Below, piece after piece: positions 18,519 through 27,471 of a stretch of DNA of 64,000 bases. The translations under genes were made by a program, and so were the position numbers. Every line of letters starts with the position of its first letter. The stretch's first letter is position 1. Below the pieces are notes generated by a model. That model was not told where the DNA came from. It made no database searches and saw only the letters and a list, made by a program, of their open reading frames with translations. Origin of the DNA: CALDTK01 sp965213735 (GTDB lineage: Bacteria; Bacteroidota; Bacteroidia; Chitinophagales; Saprospiraceae); NCBI GenBank assembly GCA_965213735.1, contig CBDCAB010000005.1, forward strand, positions 806,001-870,000. Reading direction: 5' to 3'.

Positions 18519-20129
18519 ATGCACAAATTGACTTTTAGGACGGCTCTCTATTTTGTGTTGGTGCTGGTGTGTGGTGTTTTGGCGCAAGCACAAACTATTC
18601 GACCGATAGACACCTTCGGCCTTGCCTCCGGAAAGATGTGGGCAGAAACGATCACGGCCGACGAATTGCGCGAGCACGCTTACATCTTAGCTAGCGACAG
18701 CTTGCAAGGACGCGAAACGGGCACTCCCGGACAGCGCATGGCGGCGCAGTACCTCGCACAGCAAATGGACGCGCTGGGGCTGCCGCGGGTAGGTGAAAAT
18801 TACAGCTATTTCCAGCGCATAGCCTTCGAGCGCTCGAGCTGGGACCGCGTGCGCATGAGCGTTGATGGAGAGGAATTTCGTCATTTGCGGGACTTCTATG
18901 GTTTTCCGGCCGAGGCGGCTACGCTCACCGATACAATTAGTGAGGTGATCTTTTTGGGCTACGGCATAGATGCGCCTACCTACAGCGACTACCGGAGCAC
19001 TTTGAATTTGGAAGGTGCCATTGGGGTGGTGCTAGCGGGCGAACCGTTTGACAGGAAAGGTCGCTCGGCGGTGACGGGCACTGCAGATACGAGTGTTTGG
19101 AGTCGTGAGCTGCTGCTCAAACAACGTGCTGCCGAGCAAGCTGGACTGGCTGCACTATTAGTTGTTGAACCGAATATTCAGCAGGCAATAGCAGCGAATA
19201 GAGCTAAGATTATTGATAATAGTTTGCGTGTTGCTGATCCGAGTAAGGCAGGTCCCACTTTCGTGAAAACCAGTACGCTCCACGTGTCGCCTAAGATACT
19301 GGTAGCGCTTGCCGGCAAACAGCGGAAAACAGTAGTGAAAGCGCGTAAGCGGATGGCTAAACGAGGCAAAAGCAATCCGGTGAGGCTAGTCACTGATTTG
19401 GCGATGGACCTCCAGCCCATTAATTACATGTTGCCTGGAGAAAATGTGCTCGGCTATATTCGGGGTACAGATCCTCAATTGGCCGACGAAGTGGTGGTTA
19501 TTTCGGCTCATTACGACCACTTGGGTTCGCGTGGCGATGCAGTATTCAATGGGGCAGATGATAATGCCTCGGGTACGAGCACGGTGTTGGAAATTGCTGA
19601 AGGTATGGCGGCTGCTCAGCGTGCAGGTCGGGGCACGAAGCGCTCGGTGCTCGCGCTGCTGGTGAGTGGCGAAGAAAAAGGCTTACTCGGTAGCGAGTTT
19701 TATGCAGCTAATCCAGTGTTTCCACTTGCTCAGACAGTAGCCGATATCAACATCGACATGATTGGTCGCTACGATGAAGCTCACGCCGACTCCGCCGCAT
19801 ACATCTACGTGATTGGAGCTGGTCGAATTAGTCCCGATCTGGATTCAGTAACGCGGGCGATGAATACCGCCTACTCCAAGATGAATCTCGATTATACTTA
19901 CGACGCTGAGGACGATCCAAACCGATTCTACTTTCGGAGCGATCATTACAACTTTGCTAAGAATGGAGTGCCTTCAGTATTTTTCTTTTCCGGTGTCCAC
20001 GAAGATTATCACCGACCTACTGATACACCTGACAAACTCGACTATGAGAAAATGGCGATAGTAGGTAGGCATGCTTTCTTGATCGCCTGGAATTTAGCGA
20101 ATCGGCCTGGGGACTTGAACAGAAAATGA
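18519..20129 (+). CDS. Secreted M28-family zinc aminopeptidase with PA domain
   Basis: An exported peptidase of 536 residues. The signal peptide ends around VLAQAQT (residue 25). A protease-associated (PA) insert occupies roughly residues 110-280. Two-zinc ligands are visible in order: SAHYDHLG (His), FNGADDNASG (bridging Asp), SGEEKGLLGS (catalytic Glu pair), INIDMIGR (Asp) and FFFSGVHEDYHRPTD (His). It ends without a T9SS sorting domain, so it is probably periplasmic or surface-held in another way. It is the last gene of the DUF2723-rpiB unit and converges on the DUF3078 gene 13 bp away. It is not closely alike to the second M28 gene at 21506. Confidence 0.92.
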   Translation: MHKLTFRTALYFVLVLVCGVLAQAQTIRPIDTFGLASGKMWAETITADELREHAYILASDSLQGRETGTPGQRMAAQYLAQQMDALGLPRVGENYSYFQRIAFERSSWDRVRMSVDGEEFRHLRDFYGFPAEAATLTDTISEVIFLGYGIDAPTYSDYRSTLNLEGAIGVVLAGEPFDRKGRSAVTGTADTSVWSRELLLKQRAAEQAGLAALLVVEPNIQQAIAANRAKIIDNSLRVADPSKAGPTFVKTSTLHVSPKILVALAGKQRKTVVKARKRMAKRGKSNPVRLVTDLAMDLQPINYMLPGENVLGYIRGTDPQLADEVVVISAHYDHLGSRGDAVFNGADDNASGTSTVLEIAEGMAAAQRAGRGTKRSVLALLVSGEEKGLLGSEFYAANPVFPLAQTVADINIDMIGRYDEAHADSAAYIYVIGAGRISPDLDSVTRAMNTAYSKMNLDYTYDAEDDPNRFYFRSDHYNFAKNGVPSVFFFSGVHEDYHRPTDTPDKLDYEKMAIVGRHAFLIAWNLANRPGDLNRK

Positions 20130-20142
20130 AGGCTTAAAAAGA

Positions 20143-21180
20143 CTAGAACACCACTGCGTATTTGATGAGTATCTGCTCGGTAATGGTGGCGCGGCGCCCG
20201 AGCCGAGGCTCTCCATCAGCATTTCTGACAATGCCTCCTACAGCATCGAAATCTGTTATTTGTACAGGGATATCGTGGTCGTAGAGCACTACGGTGTTGA
20301 GGGTGAGGGTAAATCCTTTAAATAATTCAAAGCCAATTTCATTGCGCCAATCGAAGTCGACGTTTTGTGGCTCTCGCAAGTAGTTGCTAAACAAGCCGAG
20401 GGTAGACTTCACGAGTAGCCGATCGTCGCTCAAAAAGGTATTGGCATAATTGGCGCGCAGCGAAGCACCTAGTTGATTGAGTACGCGTGTGCCATCGCCT
20501 TCGACATCGAGATAATCGTAGAGTTCGAGTTGGCGGATATCTTCATCGGCTACGAAAATGGTTTTAAAGCTCGCTGGGGAGAAGAGCACGTCGAAGTGTT
20601 CGTTGGGTCGAAACGTGATGCCCGGGCTAAGGGTGAAGGTGGCGGGGCTGAGGAATTCGGCGATGGGGATGCCTCCATTGTTGTCGTCGGTATTTTTGAG
20701 GATGTTACGCCCGGCGCTGTCTTGGTAGGTGGGGGTGAGTTGCGACAGGAAGGTTGCTTCCGCGCCGTAGCCCCAGTGACTCGTAGGGCTAAATGCGTAG
20801 CCGATCTGAGAGGCGAGGCGGAGTTCGTCTATCGACTTTTGGTAAGGCACTTTGCTGGTTTCGACACCTGGCAGTGGAGGCAGCACGCCGGCACCGAGTT
20901 TTTGGACGGCGAAGTTGAGGGCGAAGTTGTTGTCCCAATTGAGTTGACCTCTTTTGAGGCGTGCATAGGCGGTGAAATTGGTGCCGATGCCGATGCGATT
21001 TTCACCGGAGCCGATGCGGGGATTGAATTGGAGCAGCTGCCCGATGTCGGCTCCGAGTCCTGCGCCGGTGGTCCAGCCATCGGGTACTTCTTCCTCTTCT
21101 GGCTCAGTGTCTTGCGCATAGATGAGTGCAGGGCAGAGGAGCCCGGCGCACAGGCAGAGGAGAATGGTTTGGTAGTTCAT
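20143..21180 (-). CDS. DUF3078-family outer-membrane-like protein
   Basis: About 345 residues from ATG 21180. The longer frame from 21228 adds 16 residues with no signal-like character, while the shorter start gives MNYQTILLCLCAGLLCPALIYAQD, a clean signal peptide. The mature protein is an all-beta pattern of alternating residues (TTGAGLGADIGQLLQFNPRI, NWDNNFALNFAVQKLG, GFTLTLNTVVLYDHD) and ends in an aromatic residue (KYAVVF), as outer-membrane barrels do. This matches DUF3078, a Bacteroidota family of unknown role. Its promoter may be the TAACCTTC box about 30 bp upstream. Confidence 0.8.
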   Translation of the reverse strand: MNYQTILLCLCAGLLCPALIYAQDTEPEEEEVPDGWTTGAGLGADIGQLLQFNPRIGSGENRIGIGTNFTAYARLKRGQLNWDNNFALNFAVQKLGAGVLPPLPGVETSKVPYQKSIDELRLASQIGYAFSPTSHWGYGAEATFLSQLTPTYQDSAGRNILKNTDDNNGGIPIAEFLSPATFTLSPGITFRPNEHFDVLFSPASFKTIFVADEDIRQLELYDYLDVEGDGTRVLNQLGASLRANYANTFLSDDRLLVKSTLGLFSNYLREPQNVDFDWRNEIGFELFKGFTLTLNTVVLYDHDIPVQITDFDAVGGIVRNADGEPRLGRRATITEQILIKYAVVF

Positions 21181-21249
21181 AAGCGTGTGGTGAGAATTGG
21201 GGCCGAAGGTTAGTAATCTTCTGCACATGTGAGACTACAGGTACCCGAC

Positions 21250-21310
21250 TGACCACAATATTGTGGTCACGCCAGCACCCAGCATCCAGCGCTGCCGACG
21301 TCGTCCAACC
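21250..21310. repeat. Palindrome TGACCACAATATTGTGGTCA plus a lone REP-like arm
   Basis: 21250-21269 is a perfect 20-bp palindrome. At 21294-21310 lies GCCGACGTCGTCCAACC, the exact reverse complement of the first 17 bases of the right arm at 47047 and 47710. Both repeat families thus occur together here, as they do at 46915-47074. Confidence 0.75.
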
Positions 21311-21395
21311 ACTCATGGAAAGCCGCGGCAGGCAAATAATTATATACAGGTATAGCTCGGTAGAACGACCTCTACTCACACACCGCCCCAGTCCC

Positions 21396-21426
21396 CAGCA
21401 CCTAGCACCTAGCACCTAGCACCCAG
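21396..21426 (-). repeat. AGCACCTAGCACC minisatellite before the second M28 gene
   Basis: About three and a half 9-bp units (AGCACCT / AGCACCC type), the same family as after prfC but on the other strand. Confidence 0.8.
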
Positions 21427-21505
21427 TTCACAAATTTTGCGCAGGAGCGCTAAGGAGAGGACGTTTAGTTTTGCTGCTTTCGCTAAACAGTTTGAAACTC
21501 TTTGT

Positions 21506-22900
21506 ATGCATTATTCTGCTAAAGTCCTCTTGTCGCTATTGCTCTGTGTTGTTTTGGCGGAAGCTGTATCGGCGCAAAACTTGGCCAATGAAGAACAACG
21601 CGCCTTTGCCATACAAGAAGTTTTCGCGAAAGCGCTAAAGGATCAGAACGCAACCTTACTACTTCGCGAACTTGCACAAGACGTTGGCGCCCGACCTGCC
21701 GGAAGCGAGGCATACGACAAGGCAGCAGACTGGGCAGCGGCAAAATTGGCGAGCTACGGCCTGGAGGTGCAGCGCCAAGCCTCCACGGTAGTGCCCTGGG
21801 AGCGCGGAAGGCCCGCAATAGCAACAGCCTACCACGACGGGAAGCGCAGAGCCATCCGCTGCGTGGCACTGGGAAATGCTCCTGGCACCAGCGAACGAGG
21901 CCTACGCGCAGCACTCGTAGAAGTGAATTCGCTCGACCAAGTTGACAGCCTCGGAGAAGCCGTACGTGGCAAAATCGTGTTTTACAACCGGCCCTTCGAT
22001 GTGACCAAAATCAACACATTTGCAGGCTACGGCGGCGCAGTCGACCAGCGGGTATACGGTCCGGCGAGAGCAGCCAAATACGGTGCGGTGGCAGCTGTGG
22101 TGCGTTCTATTACGCCTGCACTCGACAACGTGCCTCACACTGGCAGCACCGTGTTTGGCGATGATGAGCCGCAAATTCCAGCTGTTGCGATCAGCACCAT
22201 AGATGCCGAGCTTATTGCAGAGCAACTCAAGAGCGGCGATGTAGAAATGTTCTTTCAAAGTGGCGGGCAGATGCTGCCCCCGACGCAGGATGATAACGTG
22301 ATAGCCGACCTGCGCGGAAGCAGCAAACCTGAGGAGTACATTCTCATCGGAGCCCACCTCGACAGCTGGGATCTGGGTGATGGGGCGCACGACGATGGGG
22401 CGGGCGTGGCGCACGTGATGCAAGCCATTAATCTGCTCGTGCAGCAGGGTTTTGAGCCAAAGCGCACGGTGCGCGTAGTGCTGTTTGCGAACGAAGAAAA
22501 AGGACTGTCGGGGGCTAGAGCCTACTGGCGCATGACGGATTCGCTTGCGCTAAAACATGTTGCTGCTCTGGAGAGTGACAGCGGCGGATTTGTGCCTCGG
22601 GCTTTTACGGTGAGTACACCAGAAGGCAAGGCTGAGGCTGTGGGTAAACTCACTGCGGCGTGGCGCGAACTGCTCGAACCATACGGCATAACATTCGCGT
22701 TGGGAGGCGGTGGTGCTGACATTTCAGGGCTCAAGGAGCGCGGGGCCACATTGTTTGGGCTGCGCACAGACGGTCAGCGGTATTTTGATTTGCACCACAG
22801 CGAGCAGGATATGTTTTATAAGGTGCACCCACGTGAGCTCGAGCTTGGTGCGGCAGCAATTGCCAGCCTCGTGATGCTCATTGACGCTGAGATGCAGTAA
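21506..22900 (+). CDS. M28-family metallopeptidase resembling carboxypeptidase Q
   Basis: An exported two-zinc peptidase of about 464 residues. ATG 21506 was chosen because it gives the signal peptide MHYSAKVLLSLLLCVVLAEA (cleavage near AVSAQ); the frame open from 21437 adds 23 unsupported residues. A PA-type insert lies in the first half. Zinc-site segments are AHLDSWDLGDGAHDDGAG (His and bridging Asp), FANEEKGLSGARAY (Glu pair), ALESDSGG (Asp) and FDLHHSEQD (His). The first of these is close to the carboxypeptidase Q (PGCP) form. It has no sorting domain. A TAGTTTTG box at 21466-21473 could be its -7 element. hpt follows 17 bp downstream. Confidence 0.9.
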   Translation: MHYSAKVLLSLLLCVVLAEAVSAQNLANEEQRAFAIQEVFAKALKDQNATLLLRELAQDVGARPAGSEAYDKAADWAAAKLASYGLEVQRQASTVVPWERGRPAIATAYHDGKRRAIRCVALGNAPGTSERGLRAALVEVNSLDQVDSLGEAVRGKIVFYNRPFDVTKINTFAGYGGAVDQRVYGPARAAKYGAVAAVVRSITPALDNVPHTGSTVFGDDEPQIPAVAISTIDAELIAEQLKSGDVEMFFQSGGQMLPPTQDDNVIADLRGSSKPEEYILIGAHLDSWDLGDGAHDDGAGVAHVMQAINLLVQQGFEPKRTVRVVLFANEEKGLSGARAYWRMTDSLALKHVAALESDSGGFVPRAFTVSTPEGKAEAVGKLTAAWRELLEPYGITFALGGGGADISGLKERGATLFGLRTDGQRYFDLHHSEQDMFYKVHPRELELGAAAIASLVMLIDAEMQ

Positions 22901-22917
22901 GTAATGCTAGCCCACGT

Positions 22918-23472
22918 ATGCCCATTCAAGTAGCCTTACACAACCACACATTTCGGCGGTACCTCACGGCTGAGGCTATTGCTGGCCGCATATCTAAGTT
23001 GGCAGTAGAACTTACTGACCGGCTGCAGTCGCTGCCAGATATAGAGGGGATGCCACCGCTTTTCCTCGGTATTCTAAATGGTGCTGTACTATTCCATTCC
23101 GATTTGATTCGTGCATGTGACTTCGAGCTTGAAGTGGCGTATTTGCGCACCCGCAGCTATGTTGGAATGGAGAGCAGCGGGCAGGTAGACATTGATTGGC
23201 CGGCAGAGCTGGACTTTGCGCATCGGCAGGTGGTAATTGTGGAGGATATCGTGGACAGCGGTCGCACTTTGGCCACACTGACCACTCAGCTGCAGTCGCG
23301 TGGGGTAGCGAGTCTGACGACGGTGGTACTGCTCGACAAGCCTACAGCTCGCCGGGTTGATTTTAAGCCTGATTTAGTTGGTTTTACAATTCCGGATGCG
23401 TTTGTGGTGGGCTATGGTTTGGACTATAAGGGCTTGGGCAGGAATTTGGGGGGAGTGTATCAGGTGGAGTAG
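22918..23472 (+). CDS. hpt: Hypoxanthine phosphoribosyltransferase
   Basis: Purine salvage enzyme joining hypoxanthine (or guanine) to PRPP, 184 residues as usual. The PRPP-binding loop is VVIVEDIVDSGRTLATL (about 105-121). FLGILNGAVLFHSDL holds the conserved loop I, YVGMESSGQ the flexible catalytic loop region, and KPDLVGFTIPDAFVVGYGLDY the base-binding C-terminus. It probably shares a transcript with the M28 peptidase gene just upstream. A short AGCACCC minisatellite starts 8 bp after its stop. Confidence 0.93.
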   Translation: MPIQVALHNHTFRRYLTAEAIAGRISKLAVELTDRLQSLPDIEGMPPLFLGILNGAVLFHSDLIRACDFELEVAYLRTRSYVGMESSGQVDIDWPAELDFAHRQVVIVEDIVDSGRTLATLTTQLQSRGVASLTTVVLLDKPTARRVDFKPDLVGFTIPDAFVVGYGLDYKGLGRNLGGVYQVE

Positions 23473-23479
23473 AGGCGGC

Positions 23480-23516
23480 CCAGCACCAGCACCCAGCACC
23501 TAGCACCCAGCACCTC
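23480..23516 (-). repeat. AGCACCCAGCACCT minisatellite after hpt
   Basis: About four 7-9 bp units of AGCACCC / AGCACCT in the gap between hpt and the ABC permease gene. Confidence 0.8.
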
Positions 23517-23598
23517 ATGGCTTCTTCTGTCGGCCAAAGCTTGAGGTTGATCGATTGTATGCACCAGCGAGGCGGGGTGAGCCGCTACATTCACGGCG

Positions 23599-24834
23599 AT
23601 GGGCATCGAAAACATCCGTCAAGCACTGTCTGCACTTCGGGCCAATTGGCTGCGGACGCTACTCACGATGCTCATCATTGCCTTCGGTATTATGGCTGTC
23701 GTGGGCATTCTCACGGCAATTGATTCTGCCATTTATAGCCTCAACGACAACTTTTCTAATCTAGGAGCAAGCTCGATTAGTATTCGTACCAAAAACACCG
23801 ACCGCAGAGGCAACCACGGCGGCCAAGTGGAGAAGCAGGCTGAGCCGATCAGCTATGACCAAGCCCGCAGCTTTGAAGATGATTTTGGTCGCACAGCTAC
23901 CGTTGCCCTGGAAATGCAGGTGATGGGTAGCGGGGTGGTAAAGCACGGCGATAAAGAAACCAATCCCGTAGCCGATGTAGTGGGGGTAGATGAAGATTAC
24001 CTCCGACTCAAAAACTTCGACGTTGAGCAAGGGCGTGGCATTACTGCACTCGAAGCAAGGCGTGGCGCTCCGGTCGCAGTGATAGGAGATAAGATAGTGG
24101 AGGTGCTATTCGGCGGCCGCGCTGAGCGGGCACTTGGGCGAACCATCTCCATCGGTGCGCTCCGGCTCGAGGTCATTGGTACGCTGATCAACAACGGCTC
24201 CTCCATGAATGATGGTGCAGACAATATTGTGGCCCTCCCAGTCCAAACCGCTCGTCAGGCCTATGGTACCCAGCGTACGCGCTTTCAACTCTACGTTGCC
24301 CTTCCCATCACGACAGATATCGATGCGGGAGTTTCTGCGGCCACCGGTGCCATGCGTCAGGCTCGTCGCCTTTCGGCAAAACAAGATAATGACTTCGAGA
24401 TCATTACGAGCGACAGTCTCTTAGAAAAGCTCGAGGAAAACACTGCCATGCTGCAGGTGAGCGCCATCGCAATTGGCATCATTACCCTTATCGGTGCAGC
24501 CATCGGGCTCATGAATATCATGCTCGTCAGCGTGACGGAGCGTACCCGCGAAATTGGTATTGCTAAGGCTCTGGGTGCATCGAGTAGCAGTATCCTCTCG
24601 CAGTTTCTCACAGAGGCTGTGGTGGTGACGCAACTCGGCGGCGTGATCGGCATTCTCATCGGAATGGTCATCGGCAATGTAGTGGCCTTATTTGCAGGAG
24701 GAGAATTCCTTATCCCCTGGGGCTGGATCGCCATCAGTTTCGTCGTCTGCCTCTTTACAGGACTCATCTCCGGACTTTATCCGGCACTTAAAGCTTCGAA
24801 GCTCGACCCGATTGAGTCGCTGCGCTACGAGTAG
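23599..24834 (+). CDS. ABC transporter permease, MacB/FtsX type
   Basis: Inner-membrane permease of an ABC exporter-like or lipoprotein-type machine, 411 residues. The layout is classic: one N-terminal membrane helix (WLRTLLTMLIIAFGIMAVVGI), a periplasmic MacB_PCD domain of about 230 residues, then three helices. The conserved FtsX segment VTERTREIGIAKALGASSSSIL sits between helices 2 and 3, and the protein ends in LYPALKASKLDPIESLRYE. This is a typical MacB/LolC-like ending. No ATPase or membrane-fusion partner is adjacent, so substrate is unknown. The ATG at 23599 gives the usual ENIRQALSALRANWLRT N-terminus. Confidence 0.93.
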   Translation: MGIENIRQALSALRANWLRTLLTMLIIAFGIMAVVGILTAIDSAIYSLNDNFSNLGASSISIRTKNTDRRGNHGGQVEKQAEPISYDQARSFEDDFGRTATVALEMQVMGSGVVKHGDKETNPVADVVGVDEDYLRLKNFDVEQGRGITALEARRGAPVAVIGDKIVEVLFGGRAERALGRTISIGALRLEVIGTLINNGSSMNDGADNIVALPVQTARQAYGTQRTRFQLYVALPITTDIDAGVSAATGAMRQARRLSAKQDNDFEIITSDSLLEKLEENTAMLQVSAIAIGIITLIGAAIGLMNIMLVSVTERTREIGIAKALGASSSSILSQFLTEAVVVTQLGGVIGILIGMVIGNVVALFAGGEFLIPWGWIAISFVVCLFTGLISGLYPALKASKLDPIESLRYE

Positions 24835-24849
24835 ACTCGCTCGAACGCT

Positions 24850-24857
24850 TACATTGG
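24850..24857 (+). promoter_or_regulatory. Possible -7 box TACATTGG before mce
   Basis: TACATTGG (TAnnTTnG) lies 7 bp before ATG 24865, the short-leader placement seen elsewhere here. Confidence 0.3.
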
Positions 24858-24864
24858 TCCGCAC

Positions 24865-25263
24865 ATGAAACTCGAGCACCTTGGCATCGCCGTTTCCAAT
24901 CTTGAAGCTTCTCGCGACCTATACACGCGGCTGCTTGGTGCGGAACCCTACAAACAAGAAACAGTCGAGGAGCAAGGGGTCACTACGCTGTTTTTCCAAA
25001 CGGGAGAAAGCAAGGTAGAACTGCTCGAAGCGACGCACGACCAGAGTCCAATCGCCAAGTTCGTGGCCAAACGGGGCGAAGGCATTCATCACGTAGCATT
25101 TGAGGTTGCAAATATTTATGTAGAGATGGCGCGGCTGCGGGCCGACGGTTTTCAGTTGCTAAGTGAGCAGCCAACACAGGGTGCGGATAATAAATTGGTG
25201 TGTTTCGTTCATCCTAAAACGGCGGGTGGCGTGCTCGTGGAGCTGTGTCAGTCGCGGACTTAG
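24865..25263 (+). CDS. mce: Methylmalonyl-CoA epimerase
   Basis: Interconverts the two epimers of methylmalonyl-CoA in propionate and branched-chain amino acid metabolism. It has 132 residues, the usual length of this glyoxalase-fold enzyme. Opening KLEHLGIAVSNLEAS and the metal ligands H5, H75/H76 in GIHHVAFEV and E126 in GVLVELCQ fit the family; E51 in SKVELLE is the other conserved acidic residue. The 3' end overlaps the start of the TauE/SafE gene by 19 bp, so they are translated from one message. It fits with the E1 dehydrogenase at 4277 in branched-chain catabolism, although they are 18 kb apart. Confidence 0.93.
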   Translation: MKLEHLGIAVSNLEASRDLYTRLLGAEPYKQETVEEQGVTTLFFQTGESKVELLEATHDQSPIAKFVAKRGEGIHHVAFEVANIYVEMARLRADGFQLLSEQPTQGADNKLVCFVHPKTAGGVLVELCQSRT

Positions 25264-26018
25264 GTTGGGAGGTTCTGGCGCTGGCGGTAGCGGGTTCTGT
25301 AGTTGCTGGCTTTGTCAATACGCTCGCCGGCAACGGTTCGGCCATCACCCTCACTGTCCTTACTGAGCTAATTGGTCTGCCTCCGCTGGTTGCCAACGGA
25401 ACCAATCGTGTTGGTGCGTTGGCTGCGGCTTTTACTTCTACGGCTACGTATGCGCGGGGAGGCAAGCTCGATGTTCGAGCGGGGCTAAAGCTGCTGGTGC
25501 CGGTGGGCGTGGGTGGAATTGTCGGGGGTATAGTGGCTACGCAGGTGAGCAATGCGGAATTTCGGGCGGTCTTCCAGTACATGTTGGTTGTGCTGTTGGT
25601 AGTGGTGCTGTTCAAGCCGAAGCGTTGGCTGGCCAAGGCTCCTGGTGTGGCGAGGTGGCCTCCTGCTGCCATAGCTATAGGAGGTGTAGCGATAGGTTTT
25701 TATGGTGGCTTTATTCAGATGGGTTTTGGTCCGCTGTTTTTGGCATTTGCTGTCTTGGCTGCGGGTATTCCGCTGGCTGAGGCTAATGTTTATAAGGTGG
25801 CGGTTGTAGCTATTTACACGCCCATCCTACTCATTGCCTTTGCGCTTGCGGGCCAGTTGCACTGGGCGATAGGCCTATTGATGGCTGTAGGTCAGGCTGT
25901 TGCCGCGTATGGCACCACACGATTTGCGCTGCGCTCGCCGCGGGTTGGGCAGGTAGCGTATGTGGTGCTGGTGGTGGTTGTTGTGGGGGCAGTGGTGCGG
26001 GTGTTTTGGGACGCGTGA
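25245..26018 (+). CDS. TauE/SafE-family anion exporter
   Basis: An inner-membrane transporter of 257 residues with about eight hydrophobic segments. TauE/SafE hallmarks are the paired repeats: ALAVAGSVVAGFVNTLAGNGSAIT with PPLVANGTNRVGALAA in the first half, and GFYGGFIQMGFGPLFLAF with ANVYKVAVVAIY in the second. The family exports sulfite, sulfoacetate and related organic anions. The start is GTG 25245 inside mce (19-bp overlap), because the conserved first helix begins directly after it. Substrate unknown. Confidence 0.88.
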   Translation: MSVADLGWEVLALAVAGSVVAGFVNTLAGNGSAITLTVLTELIGLPPLVANGTNRVGALAAAFTSTATYARGGKLDVRAGLKLLVPVGVGGIVGGIVATQVSNAEFRAVFQYMLVVLLVVVLFKPKRWLAKAPGVARWPPAAIAIGGVAIGFYGGFIQMGFGPLFLAFAVLAAGIPLAEANVYKVAVVAIYTPILLIAFALAGQLHWAIGLLMAVGQAVAAYGTTRFALRSPRVGQVAYVVLVVVVVGAVVRVFWDA

Positions 26019-26074
26019 AGGCAGACTGCTGTTAAATCTCCCCCAATGGTCTGTCGCCGATTCCAAAACTTGCC

Positions 26075-26082
26075 TATCTTTC
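26075..26082 (+). promoter_or_regulatory. Possible -7 box TATCTTTC
   Basis: TATCTTTC (TAnnTTTn) lies 8 bp before the TTG start at 26091 and 17 bp before the GTG at 26100. It supports a new transcript here rather than read-through from mce-tauE. Confidence 0.35.
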
Positions 26083-26090
26083 ACAAATAA

Positions 26091-27032
26091 TTGAAAGTTG
26101 TGAAAGATCTCATCATCGATGGACCGGAGCGGAAGGCTAAACGCCGATTTACTTACGCTATCATCGTTCTGGTGGCGCAGTTATTCGTTGCGGCGGCACT
26201 AGCTGCCTTAGAATTTAATGCCTTAGGCGTAGGGCTGTTTGTCAGCACGCCGCTCACCGTCGGGGTGGTGGCAGGCCTCATCAGCACCTGGCGGCAGATG
26301 TGGATGATGATGTGGGTGCTCCTGGCTGTGCCAAGCGTGGTCTTGGTTTTCGTGGGCATTGAAGGATTGCTCTGTGTGGCTATGGCTGCTCCTTTGCTAG
26401 CGATCATGCTGGCCTTAGGGTACTGGTTCGGGTATTTGATTCGCCGCTTTCGCGAAAACAGAGCACCCAAACACTTCCACGCTATAGCCTGGCTGCCTTT
26501 GGCTGTATTTTTAATCTCGAGTGGGACAGAGCGGTTGCTTGGCATAGAGCCCACGCAAAACCAGTCAAGTACGAGCATCATCGTCGCGGCTCCACCCGCC
26601 CAAGCCTTTGCCGCCATTGTGCACGTGGACACTGTGCGGGCCGCGCCTACTTGGCTCCACCAGCTCGGACTTCCGCTGCCCTTGGCTTCGCACCTCGATA
26701 CGCTTGCCCTTGGAGCCCGCCGCACCTGCTACCTTACTGATGGAATTATTGCCGAGCGCATCACTGAGTTGGACGCGCCGCACAGCGTGAGCTTGGATAT
26801 GGGTGGAGCATCGATGGGGCGGGCTTGGCTCCAACTCGAGCAAGACGATTATCTTTTCGAACCCACTATAAGTGGAGGCACGCGCATCACGCACACGACT
26901 CATTTTAAGAGTCAACTGCGTCCTCGCATCTACTGGGCCATTGTGGAGCGGTACACCGTTGCAGCTCAGCACCGTATTGTGTTTAACAACCTCCAGCTCG
27001 ACCTGGCGCAAGAGCGCCTCAATACGCTTTAG
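26091..27032 (+). CDS. Membrane protein with C-terminal SRPBCC/polyketide-cyclase-like domain
   Basis: 313 residues. The N-terminal half has four hydrophobic segments: IIVLVAQLFVAAALAAL, VSTPLTVGVVAGLI, MMWVLLAVPSVVLVFVGI and LLAIMLALGYWFGYLI, then a fifth shorter one at LPLAVFLISSG. The C-terminal half, from about residue 165 (TSIIVAAPPAQAFAAIVHVD), resembles the START/SRPBCC fold used by polyketide cyclase-like proteins, which binds hydrophobic ligands; GGTRITHTTHFKSQLRPRIYW is typical of its final strands and helix. Start is TTG 26091, or GTG 26100 three codons later. The next gene starts 1 bp after its stop, so the pair is an operon. Ligand unknown. Confidence 0.7.
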   Translation: MKVVKDLIIDGPERKAKRRFTYAIIVLVAQLFVAAALAALEFNALGVGLFVSTPLTVGVVAGLISTWRQMWMMMWVLLAVPSVVLVFVGIEGLLCVAMAAPLLAIMLALGYWFGYLIRRFRENRAPKHFHAIAWLPLAVFLISSGTERLLGIEPTQNQSSTSIIVAAPPAQAFAAIVHVDTVRAAPTWLHQLGLPLPLASHLDTLALGARRTCYLTDGIIAERITELDAPHSVSLDMGGASMGRAWLQLEQDDYLFEPTISGGTRITHTTHFKSQLRPRIYWAIVERYTVAAQHRIVFNNLQLDLAQERLNTL

Positions 27033-27033
27033 G

Positions 27034-27471
27034 ATGCCCAAACGCCTTACGTCTTCGCTTGCCCAACACGCCCCTCGGTGGCTACAGAGGCCGCCGTTTA
27101 GCACGCTCATTGATGCGCAGCTGTGGGTGGTCACGTTAATCCTCCACCCGCGCACGTTCCGGCGCATGTTGAGTGTCCATTATCACATGATGGCGATTTC
27201 CGGAGTTGAGTTAGGGCTACACTTCTACGGCGGCATCGCGTATATTTTGGAAGGTCGGGAGTTAGCGCACCTTCACGGTGATGGCCTTTTAGATGCCTAC
27301 GTCGGCAGTCAGCTTTCGCCAAAACTACTGGCAGATGGAGCGGTGCAAGCCCACCATGCGGATGGTGGTCCGGGCTGGGTGACGGTGGATTTGGATAGCG
27401 AAGCTTTTCCAAGTCAGCTGCTTTTACATCTCATCAGAACGCATTGTGACGTTGGTGTGCCTCCACCGTGA
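27034..27471 (+). CDS. Luciferase-family (DUF5519-like) protein
   Basis: 145 residues from ATG 27034, which lies 1 bp after the stop of the preceding gene; the longer frame open from 26872 is inside that gene and is not supported. The C-terminal two-thirds match the short 'luciferase family' domain: LGLHFYGGIAYILEGRELAHLHGDGLLDA, then AVQAHHADGGPGWVTVDL and LLLHLIRTH. Despite the name, the domain is not the light-emitting alpha/beta enzyme and its function is unknown; the conserved HLHGD and AHH histidines suggest a binding or catalytic site. One exact copy of the iterated 14-mer lies at 27312. It is probably cotranslated with the membrane protein upstream. Confidence 0.75.
   Translation: MPKRLTSSLAQHAPRWLQRPPFSTLIDAQLWVVTLILHPRTFRRMLSVHYHMMAISGVELGLHFYGGIAYILEGRELAHLHGDGLLDAYVGSQLSPKLLADGAVQAHHADGGPGWVTVDLDSEAFPSQLLLHLIRTHCDVGVPPP

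Noticed and set aside
20473..21213. 246-codon frame opposite the DUF3078 gene
   Set aside because: Shadow frame over a well-supported gene; no signal or domain.
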